From NCBI GenBank assembly GCA_023428205.1, contig JAEYZB010000134.1, forward strand, positions 1-8,737: a stretch of 8,737 nt of DNA, written 5' to 3'. The notes beneath the pieces are model-generated. The model searched no databases. It saw nothing but the letters and a program-made list of their open reading frames with translations, and was not told where the DNA came from. Shown here piece after piece: positions 1-5,740 of this stretch. Position 1 is the stretch's first letter. Every line of letters begins with the position of its first letter. The position numbers were made by a program, and so were the translations under genes. Origin of the DNA: Bacteroidota bacterium (GTDB taxonomy: Bacteria > Bacteroidota > Bacteroidia > Chitinophagales > LD1).

Positions 1-1400
1 CCGAGTTGAAACAAAGCGCCTGTGTTTTCGGGGTCGAGCCACGGCTTCAATTGGCGGTTGGCGGTAGTTCCATTCGTTTGCCAGTGATAGGCAATTTTGC
101 CATATTCGTCCGTACCGTTTTGTTGCGAGCAACTTGAAGAACCGCCCGTGAGTGTTCCTACTTGCAAGCCATATTCATTGAATAGTGCTGAACCCGATGA
201 GCCGCCTTCGGTTACGCCATGTCCATTTTCGGTCGTTACCCAATTTACGCTCCAGTGTGTGTCATCAATATTTCCGCCATAAGAACTCGAAGTGGCAGCA
301 TCATTATAAGTAGATATTTTCTTGATGTCGGCAGCAGGATGATGAATGCCTACTCCGTATTGTGGAATATCGGTGGTGGCGTCCCAACCCGCGAAATACG
401 TATTGTATATCGTGTCGGGACGATTTTTCAGTTTTATCAATAAAAAGTCGGAACCACTATCGCCCCCATTGTCATTACTATATGCAATACGCGTAGCACC
501 CGTAAGGATTTGTGCATCGAGCGAACCTTCACTTGTCGGATTGCTGCAAGATGGTGCTTCGTAGTTGAAATTAAATTGCCATTGATTGAAATCGGCATCG
601 GAAGCGTAAGTTCCCCAGCCGCCTATCTGGCAATGGTCTGCCGTGAGCAAATAAGGCGAACAGTCGCGAGACGTATTGTTTAATAATGTCCCCGTACACC
701 AACCCACATCACTTCCGGATTTTACCAAGATTCTTACTACGGCTCGTTTTTCGGCTTGCCAGTTTTCGCCTTCCACGCAGTTTACATTTACTTCGCATGA
801 ACCCGAATCGTCAAAATCGCGAGAAGAACTTTTTGGTTTTGTAAGTGGATTGAAAACATAGCCGACTTCATGAATATGCAAGCGGTCGTTTTGTGCATTT
901 TCACCTGCGATGTATTCAAAAATCACCTCTTCGCCATTTATGATATTTGCGGTGAAAAAATCCTGCTCGTTTTTTCGGGGGAGATAGCGATACACTTGCT
1001 TTCTATCGGGAGAATAAATGGATAGCGATGAGCCTTCACTCAAACGGAATTTATCGAAGTAGGCAATTACGCCCTTTGCAGCAGCGGCTTTCAAATGGTA
1101 GAAAAAAATGCGTTGCGTTGAGCCTGCCGAAACGAGTTGCCCGTTTATCATTCGGCTTTCGCTTTGCGCTATCAGGTCAATATCCGTAGCAATTGTGCGG
1201 GCGATTACAGGAAATCTGTTCGTTTTTTTTGGGGAGATGGTTTTGTCTAACTGATTAATTTTTTCTTGCGAAATGGCGCGCACCGCCAAGTTATCGGGCG
1301 TTTGCGAGAAATAGCGAAAACTTAAGGGAGTGTTTTGAGCAAAGGTGTTTGCAAATAAACAAACCACAACAGTCATAGATAAACAGCGCATATATTTCAT
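1..1400 (-). CDS. Secreted lysyl-endopeptidase-like serine protease, C-terminus cut by window edge
   Basis: Reading the minus strand from the ATG at 1400 gives 466 open codons running off the left edge; an in-frame TAA lies three codons upstream, so the start is this ATG or the one at 1391. Residues 1-21 form a signal peptide (likely cut at NTFA/Q). Residues about 23-198 look like a beta-rich pro-region. From about 200 the protein follows Achromobacter lysyl endopeptidase (trypsin-fold serine protease): His256 in TADHC, Asp318 in SDFLLIKL, Ser402 in GGSSGSA, then WLDPENTGA as the usual end of the catalytic domain. Six cysteines (202, 208, 235, 257, 285, 424) match the three disulfides of that enzyme; Cys247 is extra. 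Asp431 in GTDEYG aligns with the lysine-specificity Asp of the S1 pocket, suggesting cleavage after Lys. The His of the LHGG motif is Thr418 here. Expected location is outside the cell; a T9SS sorting domain probably follows outside the window (inference). Confidence 0.9.
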   Translation of the reverse strand, partial: MKYMRCLSMTVVVCLFANTFAQNTPLSFRYFSQTPDNLAVRAISQEKINQLDKTISPKKTNRFPVIARTIATDIDLIAQSESRMINGQLVSAGSTQRIFFYHLKAAAAKGVIAYFDKFRLSEGSSLSIYSPDRKQVYRYLPRKNEQDFFTANIINGEEVIFEYIAGENAQNDRLHIHEVGYVFNPLTKPKSSSRDFDDSGSCEVNVNCVEGENWQAEKRAVVRILVKSGSDVGWCTGTLLNNTSRDCSPYLLTADHCQIGGWGTYASDADFNQWQFNFNYEAPSCSNPTSEGSLDAQILTGATRIAYSNDNGGDSGSDFLLIKLKNRPDTIYNTYFAGWDATTDIPQYGVGIHHPAADIKKISTYNDAATSSSYGGNIDDTHWSVNWVTTENGHGVTEGGSSGSALFNEYGLQVGTLTGGSSSCSQQNGTDEYGKIAYHWQTNGTTANRQLKPWLDPENTGALFQL

Positions 1401-1415
1401 TTTACATTAATGGAG

Positions 1416-1423
1416 TAAAGATA
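1416..1423 (-). promoter_or_regulatory. Candidate Bacteroidota -7 box for the protease gene
   Basis: On the minus strand this reads TATCTTTA, seven of eight matches to TAnnTTTG, ending 15 bases before the protease ATG at 1400. No convincing -33 TTTG element is seen at the usual distance, so this is a position-based guess. Confidence 0.3.
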
Positions 1424-1460
1424 GAAATCAATTAAAAAGGGAGGATTAAAAAATGAGTGG

Positions 1461-1493
1461 AACGTAACTCTCGCAAGCGTCTGCTTGTGAGAG
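1461..1493. repeat. Palindromic repeat, copy A (hairpin with 11-bp stem)
   Basis: Arms CTCTCGCAAGC (1468-1478) and GCTTGTGAGAG (1483-1493) pair over 11 positions with one G-T wobble around a GTCT loop, next to AACGTAA at 1461-1467. On the minus strand it reads CACAAGC-AGAC-GCTTGCG followed by TTACGTT, closely matching the copy near 2349-2385. It lies 36 bases past the toxin stop codon and could slow transcription from the toxin-antitoxin operon, but no T-run directly follows the stem on the minus strand, so it is called a repeat rather than a terminator. Confidence 0.6.
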
Positions 1494-1528
1494 AAAAAGG
1501 AATTGCCAATTTTTGCCACTTTTGCTGT

Positions 1529-1972
1529 TTATTCTTGCGCTTCTTTGAATGCAATAATTTCAATTTCGGTGGTTAAATGGAAGCCGTTTTCTTTGATTTT
1601 TTCCATTAGCGGTTTGATAGAAGGAATAATGCCTTTTAGTTTGGCTTTAATAATTACACCAACTGTTCCTGTGTAAATTAACCCAAGTTTATCCGCAATT
1701 TTTCGCGCTTTGTAGTCGTCCAAAATCACAATACTATTCTCAGTTTCAAGACTAAGCGCAATAGCACTTGATTCGCCTTTGTCTATCTGCATTTCTAAAA
1801 GCAATTGCTTCGATTTGTCCTGTACGTTTTCTATTTGAACCCAATCGGGAAGCGGTTCTGCTACTTCGGTTGTGGTGTAAATTTGTCCGTAAACTTTGTG
1901 TAATAAGTCTAATTCGCCTGCGCCCGAAAGCGTAATAAAACAACTCGTGTCCGAGATAATAACTTTAGGCAT
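1529..1972 (-). CDS. DUF3368 family PIN-like toxin
   Basis: A 147-residue protein starting at the ATG at 1972. The reading frame stays open to an upstream ATG at 2023, but the shorter start begins directly with the family's beta strand (MPKVIISDTSCFI) and overlaps the antitoxin end by only 8 bases, so it is preferred. PIN-like acidic residues are visible: Asp8 (ISDTS), Glu67 (DKGESSAIAL), Asp85/Asp86 (ILDDYKARKIADKLG), followed by the TGTVGVIIKAK motif (101-111) typical of DUF3368. Members of this group are predicted metal-dependent ribonucleases of VapC type, acting in the cytoplasm and neutralised by the antitoxin made from the gene just upstream. Length is normal and all expected acidic residues are present, so it looks intact. 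The RNA target cannot be told from sequence. Confidence 0.85.
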   Translation of the reverse strand: MPKVIISDTSCFITLSGAGELDLLHKVYGQIYTTTEVAEPLPDWVQIENVQDKSKQLLLEMQIDKGESSAIALSLETENSIVILDDYKARKIADKLGLIYTGTVGVIIKAKLKGIIPSIKPLMEKIKENGFHLTTEIEIIAFKEAQE

Positions 1973-2192
1973 TGGCAACGTCTCTTGATAATTCCGAAGC
2001 AGGATAATTGAAAATAGAAACATTGTAACGTTTCAACAATTCTGCAAATGTACGTTTGCTAAGTCCAACCATTTCGGCTGCCTGTCCGAGCGACAATTTT
2101 CCTTGTTCATACAAGTGTGAAGCAAATTGTAACATAAATTCTTTGCCGTCTGCTTCAAATGTATCAGGAACTTTTATTGTGATAGTTTTCAT
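1965..2192 (-). CDS. UPF0175 family antitoxin
   Basis: A 75-residue protein. The N-terminal strand TITIKVP is followed by the family signature LYEQGKLSLGQAAEMVGLSKRTFAELL (split here: LYEQGKLSLGQ, AAEMVGLS, KRTFAELL; residues 28-53), which forms a helix-turn-helix at about 34-55. The tail NYPASELSRDV is also typical of UPF0175. Such proteins are usually paired with DUF3368 or other PIN toxins; the N-terminal part is expected to bind promoter DNA and the C-terminal part to block the toxin (family knowledge). Its TAA stop lies inside the first codons of the toxin gene (shared bases ATGCCTAA), a layout that favours coupled translation of antitoxin then toxin. It is the first gene of the pair and probably represses its own promoter (inference). 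Confidence 0.85.
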   Translation of the reverse strand: MKTITIKVPDTFEADGKEFMLQFASHLYEQGKLSLGQAAEMVGLSKRTFAELLKRYNVSIFNYPASELSRDVANA

Positions 2193-2196
2193 ACGC

Positions 2197-2204
2197 CAAA
2201 GATA
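2197..2204 (-). promoter_or_regulatory. Candidate -7 box of the toxin-antitoxin operon
   Basis: The minus strand reads TATCTTTG, a full match to TAnnTTTG. It ends only four bases before the antitoxin ATG at 2192, so if it is used the transcript would start at or within a base or two of the start codon. A TTTG on the minus strand (CAAA at 2221-2224) lies 16 bases upstream, slightly closer than the usual -33 spacing. Confidence 0.4.
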
Positions 2205-2348
2205 GCAAAATCTTTTATGTCAAAAAACGACACTTTTGTTGGTTTTTCCCATCTTGTGTAAGTATTAGAGAAGCAGTGCTTGTACGAAAGTAAGAAGTAA
2301 AAAAAGAAAAAGTATGAAATATAAAAGCGAAAGAGTTTTCTCATCAAA

Positions 2349-2385
2349 TGGCACAAGCAATATGCTTGCGCCAATGGGGTAACGT
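2349..2385. repeat. Palindromic repeat, copy B
   Basis: Arms TGGCACAAGCA (2349-2359) and TGCTTGCGCCA (2363-2373) pair over 11 positions with one A/C mismatch and an ATA loop; TAACGT follows at 2380-2385. The core CACAAGCAATATGCTTGCG is nearly the same as the minus-strand core of copy A, and both are followed by a T[AT]ACGT block, so the two are related rather than chance hairpins. Confidence 0.55.
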
Positions 2386-2415
2386 CTAAAAAAAGAATTC
2401 TTTGAAATAAAAGCA

Positions 2416-2458
2416 AAGTTGTAACCTTTGCTGAACTATTATGAGAAGTTACAAACTT
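2416..2458. repeat. Inverted repeat
   Basis: AAGTTGTAAC (2416-2425) pairs with GTTACAAACTT (2448-2458), ten pairs with one bulged A, around a 22-base loop. It lies in non-coding DNA with no gene within 180 bases; role unknown, it may be chance in AT-rich sequence. Confidence 0.3.
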
Positions 2459-2527
2459 GGGGCAGTGGAGCAGATAAAAAAGAAAGTAACCTCCTCATTT
2501 TTTTTCACCATTTCGGGATTTTTTTCT

Positions 2528-2549
2528 TGTCGGGAGAAAACTTCCGACA
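2528..2549. repeat. Short hairpin ahead of the small membrane protein gene
   Basis: TGTCGGGAG (2528-2536) pairs with CTTCCGACA (2541-2549) over nine positions (one G-T wobble) around an AAAA loop. No T-run directly follows it on either strand, so a terminator role is not supported. It sits just upstream of the candidate promoter and could be a protein-binding site. Confidence 0.35.
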
Positions 2550-2568
2550 GCTCTGAAGTTTGTTTTGT

Positions 2569-2576
2569 TAAGTTTG
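2569..2576 (+). promoter_or_regulatory. Candidate -7 box for the small membrane protein gene
   Basis: TAAGTTTG is a full match to the Bacteroidota -7 consensus TAnnTTTG and would give a leader of roughly 65 bases before the ATG at 2648. The box overlaps the second unit of the direct repeat AAGTTTGTTTT. No TTTG is found at the right -33 distance, which keeps confidence low. Confidence 0.35.
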
Positions 2577-2647
2577 TTTTCCCTTTTGTAACATGAACTA
2601 GCCCGAGAGGTTCGTTCATGATTGATTTTATGGTACGGTCAAAATCT

Positions 2648-3145
2648 ATGAAAAGCGTAAAAACAATTATTATACTTATTACTGTGCCACTTGTTATAGG
2701 TGTGGGATTTTGGTTTAGTTATAATTTCGCATCGGGCAGTTATCCTTATGCAGAAACCTATGAATTAGATTTTTCAGAGGAAGAAGTGAAGCAAGCTGTC
2801 AATGAATTTAAACAGGAACATCCAGAATATACAGTACCCAAAGTGACAATTGAGAATAAAGGTTTTTTTGATTTACTTGATGGACAATCAAAAGAGCCAT
2901 CGCATTGGTATAACATTTACTTTTATTACAAAAATGAAAACCGGATACTATATACTTGGACACGACCTTTTGACGAAAATAAAACCGCTTTTGCCTTAGT
3001 TTCAATTAATAATGGACTAAACATTGGGAATTGGAAAGAAATAAACAAAGATTTCAGTTGTACAGAAAATAAGAAGGAAAAGAAAAAGTTTGAAGAGCAA
3101 ATTTTGAACAAAATCATAGAAAATCTCAAATCGCGAAAGTATTGA
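2648..3145 (+). CDS. Small membrane-anchored protein of unknown function
   Basis: A 165-residue protein from the ATG at 2648, which is followed at once by a positively charged stretch (MKSVK) and one hydrophobic segment (residues about 6-25), as in a signal anchor or uncleaved signal peptide. In-frame ATGs at 2618 and 2630 would add 10 or 6 residues; the 2618 ATG lies in an inverted repeat, so the later start is preferred but not proven. The remainder (about 30-165) is a soluble domain rich in aromatics, with SHWYNIYFYYKNENRILYTW (85-104), then an NNGLNIGNWKEINKDF stretch (121-136) and a lysine/glutamate-rich C-terminal helix (139-163). It would face the periplasm if the anchor inserts in the usual orientation. 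The pattern looks like a conserved hypothetical family seen in Bacteroidota, but no function is recognised. It stands alone, with its own candidate promoter and non-coding DNA on both sides. Confidence 0.7.
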   Translation: MKSVKTIIILITVPLVIGVGFWFSYNFASGSYPYAETYELDFSEEEVKQAVNEFKQEHPEYTVPKVTIENKGFFDLLDGQSKEPSHWYNIYFYYKNENRILYTWTRPFDENKTAFALVSINNGLNIGNWKEINKDFSCTENKKEKKKFEEQILNKIIENLKSRKY

Positions 3146-3194
3146 GTAAAGTGATTTTTTTGTGAGAGCACCATTAGGGGGAATATAGAAACGG

Positions 3195-3215
3195 ATGCTT
3201 GCGGTACAGTAACGT
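3195..3215. repeat. Palindromic repeat family, partial copy C
   Basis: ATGCTTGCG followed by GTACAG and TAACGT repeats the right half of copy B (ATGCTTGCG, spacer, TAACGT). The left CACAAGCA arm is missing, so this copy cannot form the hairpin and may be a decayed or half element. Confidence 0.4.
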
Positions 3216-3218
3216 AAA

Positions 3219-3235
3219 TGGGTGAAAAAAACGAG
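3219..3235. repeat. 17-base direct repeat, left copy
   Basis: TGGGTGAAAAAAACGAG is identical to 8255-8271 in the same orientation. The two copies lie just before and just after the four-gene operon, about 5.0 kb apart. An exact 17-base match is unlikely by chance in a window this size, even with an A-run inside it. Confidence 0.55.
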
Positions 3236-3279
3236 CAGTCTGTTTCTGTAAAAACATTTCCTCTTTTCCCTAAATTTCT

Positions 3280-3287
3280 TACTTTTA
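3280..3287 (+). promoter_or_regulatory. Candidate -7 box of the four-gene surface operon
   Basis: TACTTTTA matches seven of eight positions of TAnnTTTG, with TTTC at 3257-3260 about 19 bases upstream in the -33 position. It would place the transcript start about 35 bases before the GTG at 3325. No other better match is seen in the 179-base gap. Confidence 0.35.
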
Positions 3288-3324
3288 TTTCGCGAAAGAA
3301 TTACAAACCAAAACTGTCTTGCGC

Positions 3325-4743
3325 GTGAAAAAACTCCTTTACATTTCTTACTTGTTGCCGTCTGTCATTTTTGCCCAAGGATTTTGGAGCAATAATGGCG
3401 CGTTGGTTTCCATAAAAGATAAGGCGTATTTGTCGGTTATTGGCGATATGCATAATTTGCGTCAGGGAATTTATGACAATACCGATTCTATTTTTCTCAC
3501 AGGCGATTGGATAAACAAAGCGGGCAATCATGCGTTCAGTGGTATCGATAGCGGCTATGTGTTTATGTATGCGGCAAACCAATCTATCAAAGGCACAGAC
3601 GAAACCTATTTCCATAATTTGGTGCTGAAAAACCAAGGCGTGAAATACGCGGAGCTTGATGCGAAAGTGGACGGCTTTTTGGATATGACCGACCGCGAGT
3701 TTAATGTGGACACCAACACCATTTGGGTGCGAAATGCTGATTTGAATTCGGTGCGCAGAACAACGGGCTTTCTTTCCAGTTTGGAAGATGGAGGTTTACT
3801 GCGCTACACGAAAGCATCGGCTGCATATTTGTTTCCGGTGGGTTCAAACTTTGGTATTTCGCGTTACCGTCCAGTGGAAATTACGCCCACTTCGGCTGAT
3901 AGCAATCAGTTTAAAGTGCGCTTCGCGAATTTCGACCCGACTTCGGAAGGTTTTGACCGCGATGACCGTTTTCATTTAGTGTGTGAAATCAATCCTGATT
4001 GGTATCATAGAATGTATCATCCGCAAGGTACGGACTCTGCTGAGATTGCAATTTTTTATGACCCTGCCGATGACGGGTCACAGTGGACAGATATTGCGCA
4101 CTGGCAAAATGTTCCGGAATGGCAGGCGATGTTCCGCGACACCATTATAAGTGGCACACCGTTCAATCGGGTTATCAAATCTAATTGGAAAGATTTCAGC
4201 TATTCACCTTTTGCTTTGGCGGTGACTTCGCTTTCCTTTGCCGATGCCGGAAACGATACGTTGATGTGGAAGTTAGACACTATTCAACTGCAAGCATCTG
4301 GAGGAATGACCTACGAGTGGACTCCGTCATACAATATCAGTTGTTTGGATTGTGCAGACCCTTGGGTAAATCCTGAACGCGACACTACGTATTATCTTGT
4401 AGTGGCAAACGATTTGGGTTGCTATGATTATGACAGCGTTAAAATTCGGGTGCAGGATAAACCCTATGATTCGCTTTTTATTCCTGATGTGATTACTCCG
4501 AATGGTGATGGAGTGAATGATTTTTGGCATTTGCGGGAATTGGAACGCTACCCGAATAACGCAGTGATAATTGTGAACCGATGGGGCGACCAATTGCTTT
4601 CGGAAAAGCCGTATCAGCAGCAATGGCGAGGGACATGGAAAGGGGAAGAGCTGCCTGCGGGAACGTACTACTACATCATCAATATCACAAACAACGCGGG
4701 AATAACGAAGCGATTTGACGGACCTTTAACTGTTGTGCGATAA
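3325..4743 (+). CDS. T9SS type B cargo protein with CHU_C sorting domain
   Basis: A 472-residue secreted protein starting with GTG at 3325; no in-frame ATG exists between the upstream stop (3271) and here, and the GTG gives a proper signal peptide (MKKLLYISYLLPSVIFA/Q, cut after residue 17). A TTG at 3319 is the only other choice. Residues about 20-305 are a beta-rich region of unknown fold (strands such as VFMYAANQSIKGTDETYFHNL). Residues about 306-378 form an Ig/PKD-like module (ADAGNDT..., YEWTPS, TTYYLVVANDLGCYDYDSV). Residues about 384-472 are the gliding-motility-associated C-terminal domain: PDVITPNGDGVND, VNRWG, WKGEELPAGTYYY, ending GPLTVVR. That domain directs export through the T9SS and surface attachment or release (family knowledge). 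As first gene of the operon, followed 9 bases later by a PorP/SprF-like gene, it fits a surface adhesin or filament subunit (inference). Confidence 0.88.
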   Translation: MKKLLYISYLLPSVIFAQGFWSNNGALVSIKDKAYLSVIGDMHNLRQGIYDNTDSIFLTGDWINKAGNHAFSGIDSGYVFMYAANQSIKGTDETYFHNLVLKNQGVKYAELDAKVDGFLDMTDREFNVDTNTIWVRNADLNSVRRTTGFLSSLEDGGLLRYTKASAAYLFPVGSNFGISRYRPVEITPTSADSNQFKVRFANFDPTSEGFDRDDRFHLVCEINPDWYHRMYHPQGTDSAEIAIFYDPADDGSQWTDIAHWQNVPEWQAMFRDTIISGTPFNRVIKSNWKDFSYSPFALAVTSLSFADAGNDTLMWKLDTIQLQASGGMTYEWTPSYNISCLDCADPWVNPERDTTYYLVVANDLGCYDYDSVKIRVQDKPYDSLFIPDVITPNGDGVNDFWHLRELERYPNNAVIIVNRWGDQLLSEKPYQQQWRGTWKGEELPAGTYYYIINITNNAGITKRFDGPLTVVR

Positions 4744-4752
4744 ACCAAAACC

Positions 4753-5733
4753 ATGTTTCTTCATAAACTACATATTGCACTATTCCTGCTCGTTTTTTCA
4801 GGGGGGCAGTTACTCGCGCAGCAGGTAGGAAATTTTTCGCTCTTGCGAGAAAATGCCTACATACAAAATCCGGCTCTTTGCGGTGCTAAAGGATTTTTGA
4901 ATGTGACGGCATCTTTTCGTAAGCAGTTTACGAGTATTGCCAAATCACCGTACACCATTTTTCTTGGAGCGGAAGGGCAGTTAGCCGATAAAAATGTCGG
5001 CATAGGCGGTTATATTATCAACGACCAAACAGGACCTACGGGACAAACAGGCATCGGTGTTTCGGCTGCCTATCAGATTCGGTTTAATAAACACGAGTTG
5101 GTGAACGAAGGAGAAATGCATTACAATACGTCTAAACGCCACATGCTTACTATTGGCATTGGTATTAGCGTGATGCAATACCGTCTGAACGGAAATCAGC
5201 TTCACCCCGAAGACCCAAACGATCCTGACTTGGATAAAATTCGGAGAGTGCAATATTTTCCTGATGCCACTTTGGGTGTTTATTATCAATACAGAGAACA
5301 TTTTTATGCAGGTTTTTCGGTGCCACAGTTGTTGGGATTGAATGTGAAATATGCCTTAGCGAATGGTACGAGTGAAATTCGCAGAGTGCAACATTTGAAT
5401 TTTATGGTGGGGGGAAAAATTAAATTCAGCAGAGAAGAACAATATACAATAGAACCCGTGGCGGCATTGCGCTGGGAAAAAAATGCCCCGATACAAGGAG
5501 ACATCGGTTTGCGGGTTACGGCATTTAAAAGCGTGTGGATAGGAGCGATGTACCGTTCCGTTTCGCAGTTAGTGGCAGAGGGTGGCATTGCTATTTTGGA
5601 TTATGGACGTATTGCCTACGCAGCCGATTTTGAGTTAGGAAGTTTGAAGGGACAGACAGGCGTTTCGCATGAAGTGGCTTTAATTCTTAATTTTAAAAAC
5701 AAACCGAAAAAAACATTTCGTTACTTAAATTAG
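4753..5733 (+). CDS. PorP/SprF family type IX secretion outer-membrane protein
   Basis: 326 residues. Signal peptide 1-22 (GGQLLA/Q), then the family hallmark near the mature N-terminus: ENAYIQNPALCGAKGFLNVT (33-52), matching the usual NPAxAG pattern, and SFRKQF just after. The remaining protein alternates amphipathic strands (GIGVSAAYQIRF, LTIGIGISVMQYRLNG, TLGVYYQYREHFYAGFSVPQLL), consistent with an outer-membrane beta barrel; length is normal for the family. PorP is required for gingipain secretion and SprF for SprB export in known systems; many genomes carry extra copies each placed directly behind a type B cargo gene, as here. The likely role is docking or anchoring that specific cargo at the T9SS translocon (family knowledge plus inference). 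It lies 9 bases after the cargo gene and 7 before the lipoprotein gene, so co-transcription is very likely. Confidence 0.9.
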   Translation: MFLHKLHIALFLLVFSGGQLLAQQVGNFSLLRENAYIQNPALCGAKGFLNVTASFRKQFTSIAKSPYTIFLGAEGQLADKNVGIGGYIINDQTGPTGQTGIGVSAAYQIRFNKHELVNEGEMHYNTSKRHMLTIGIGISVMQYRLNGNQLHPEDPNDPDLDKIRRVQYFPDATLGVYYQYREHFYAGFSVPQLLGLNVKYALANGTSEIRRVQHLNFMVGGKIKFSREEQYTIEPVAALRWEKNAPIQGDIGLRVTAFKSVWIGAMYRSVSQLVAEGGIAILDYGRIAYAADFELGSLKGQTGVSHEVALILNFKNKPKKTFRYLN

Positions 5734-5740
5734 TTCAACT

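Larger units (their letters stand above)
2193..2647. other. Gene-poor AT-rich intergenic region
   Basis: About 450 bases between the divergent toxin-antitoxin pair and the small membrane protein gene. No protein with family-like composition is seen on either strand. It holds the toxin-antitoxin promoter candidate, palindrome copy B, an inverted repeat at 2416-2458, a hairpin at 2528-2549, an 11-base direct repeat AAGTTTGTTTT (2556-2566 and 2570-2580), a candidate plus-strand promoter, and a CATGAAC/GTTCATG inverted repeat (2592-2598 and 2614-2620). No remnant of a transposase or RNA gene is recognised. Confidence 0.6.

Noticed and set aside
97..861. Several short plus-strand open frames
   Set aside because: They are antisense to the continuous protease frame, which has clear catalytic motifs and disulfide cysteines throughout.
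1468..1493. Hairpin as a simple terminator of the toxin-antitoxin operon
   Set aside because: On the minus strand no T-run directly follows the stem, and the same core recurs near 2349 where there is no gene end, so a repeat family explains it better.
1973..2023. Longer N-terminus for the toxin from the ATG at 2023
   Set aside because: It would add 17 residues read from antitoxin coding sequence before the conserved first strand; the ATG at 1972 fits the family start and usual gene overlap.
2189..2416. 75-codon open frame on the minus strand whose stop overlaps the antitoxin start
   Set aside because: The protein is a run of Phe, Tyr and Leu from AT-rich DNA, spans palindrome copy B, and shows no family pattern; the stop overlap is best seen as chance.
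2528..2620. Riboswitch or small RNA gene suggested by adjacent hairpins
   Set aside because: The two hairpins are short, the promoter candidate lies between them, and no known riboswitch core is recognised.
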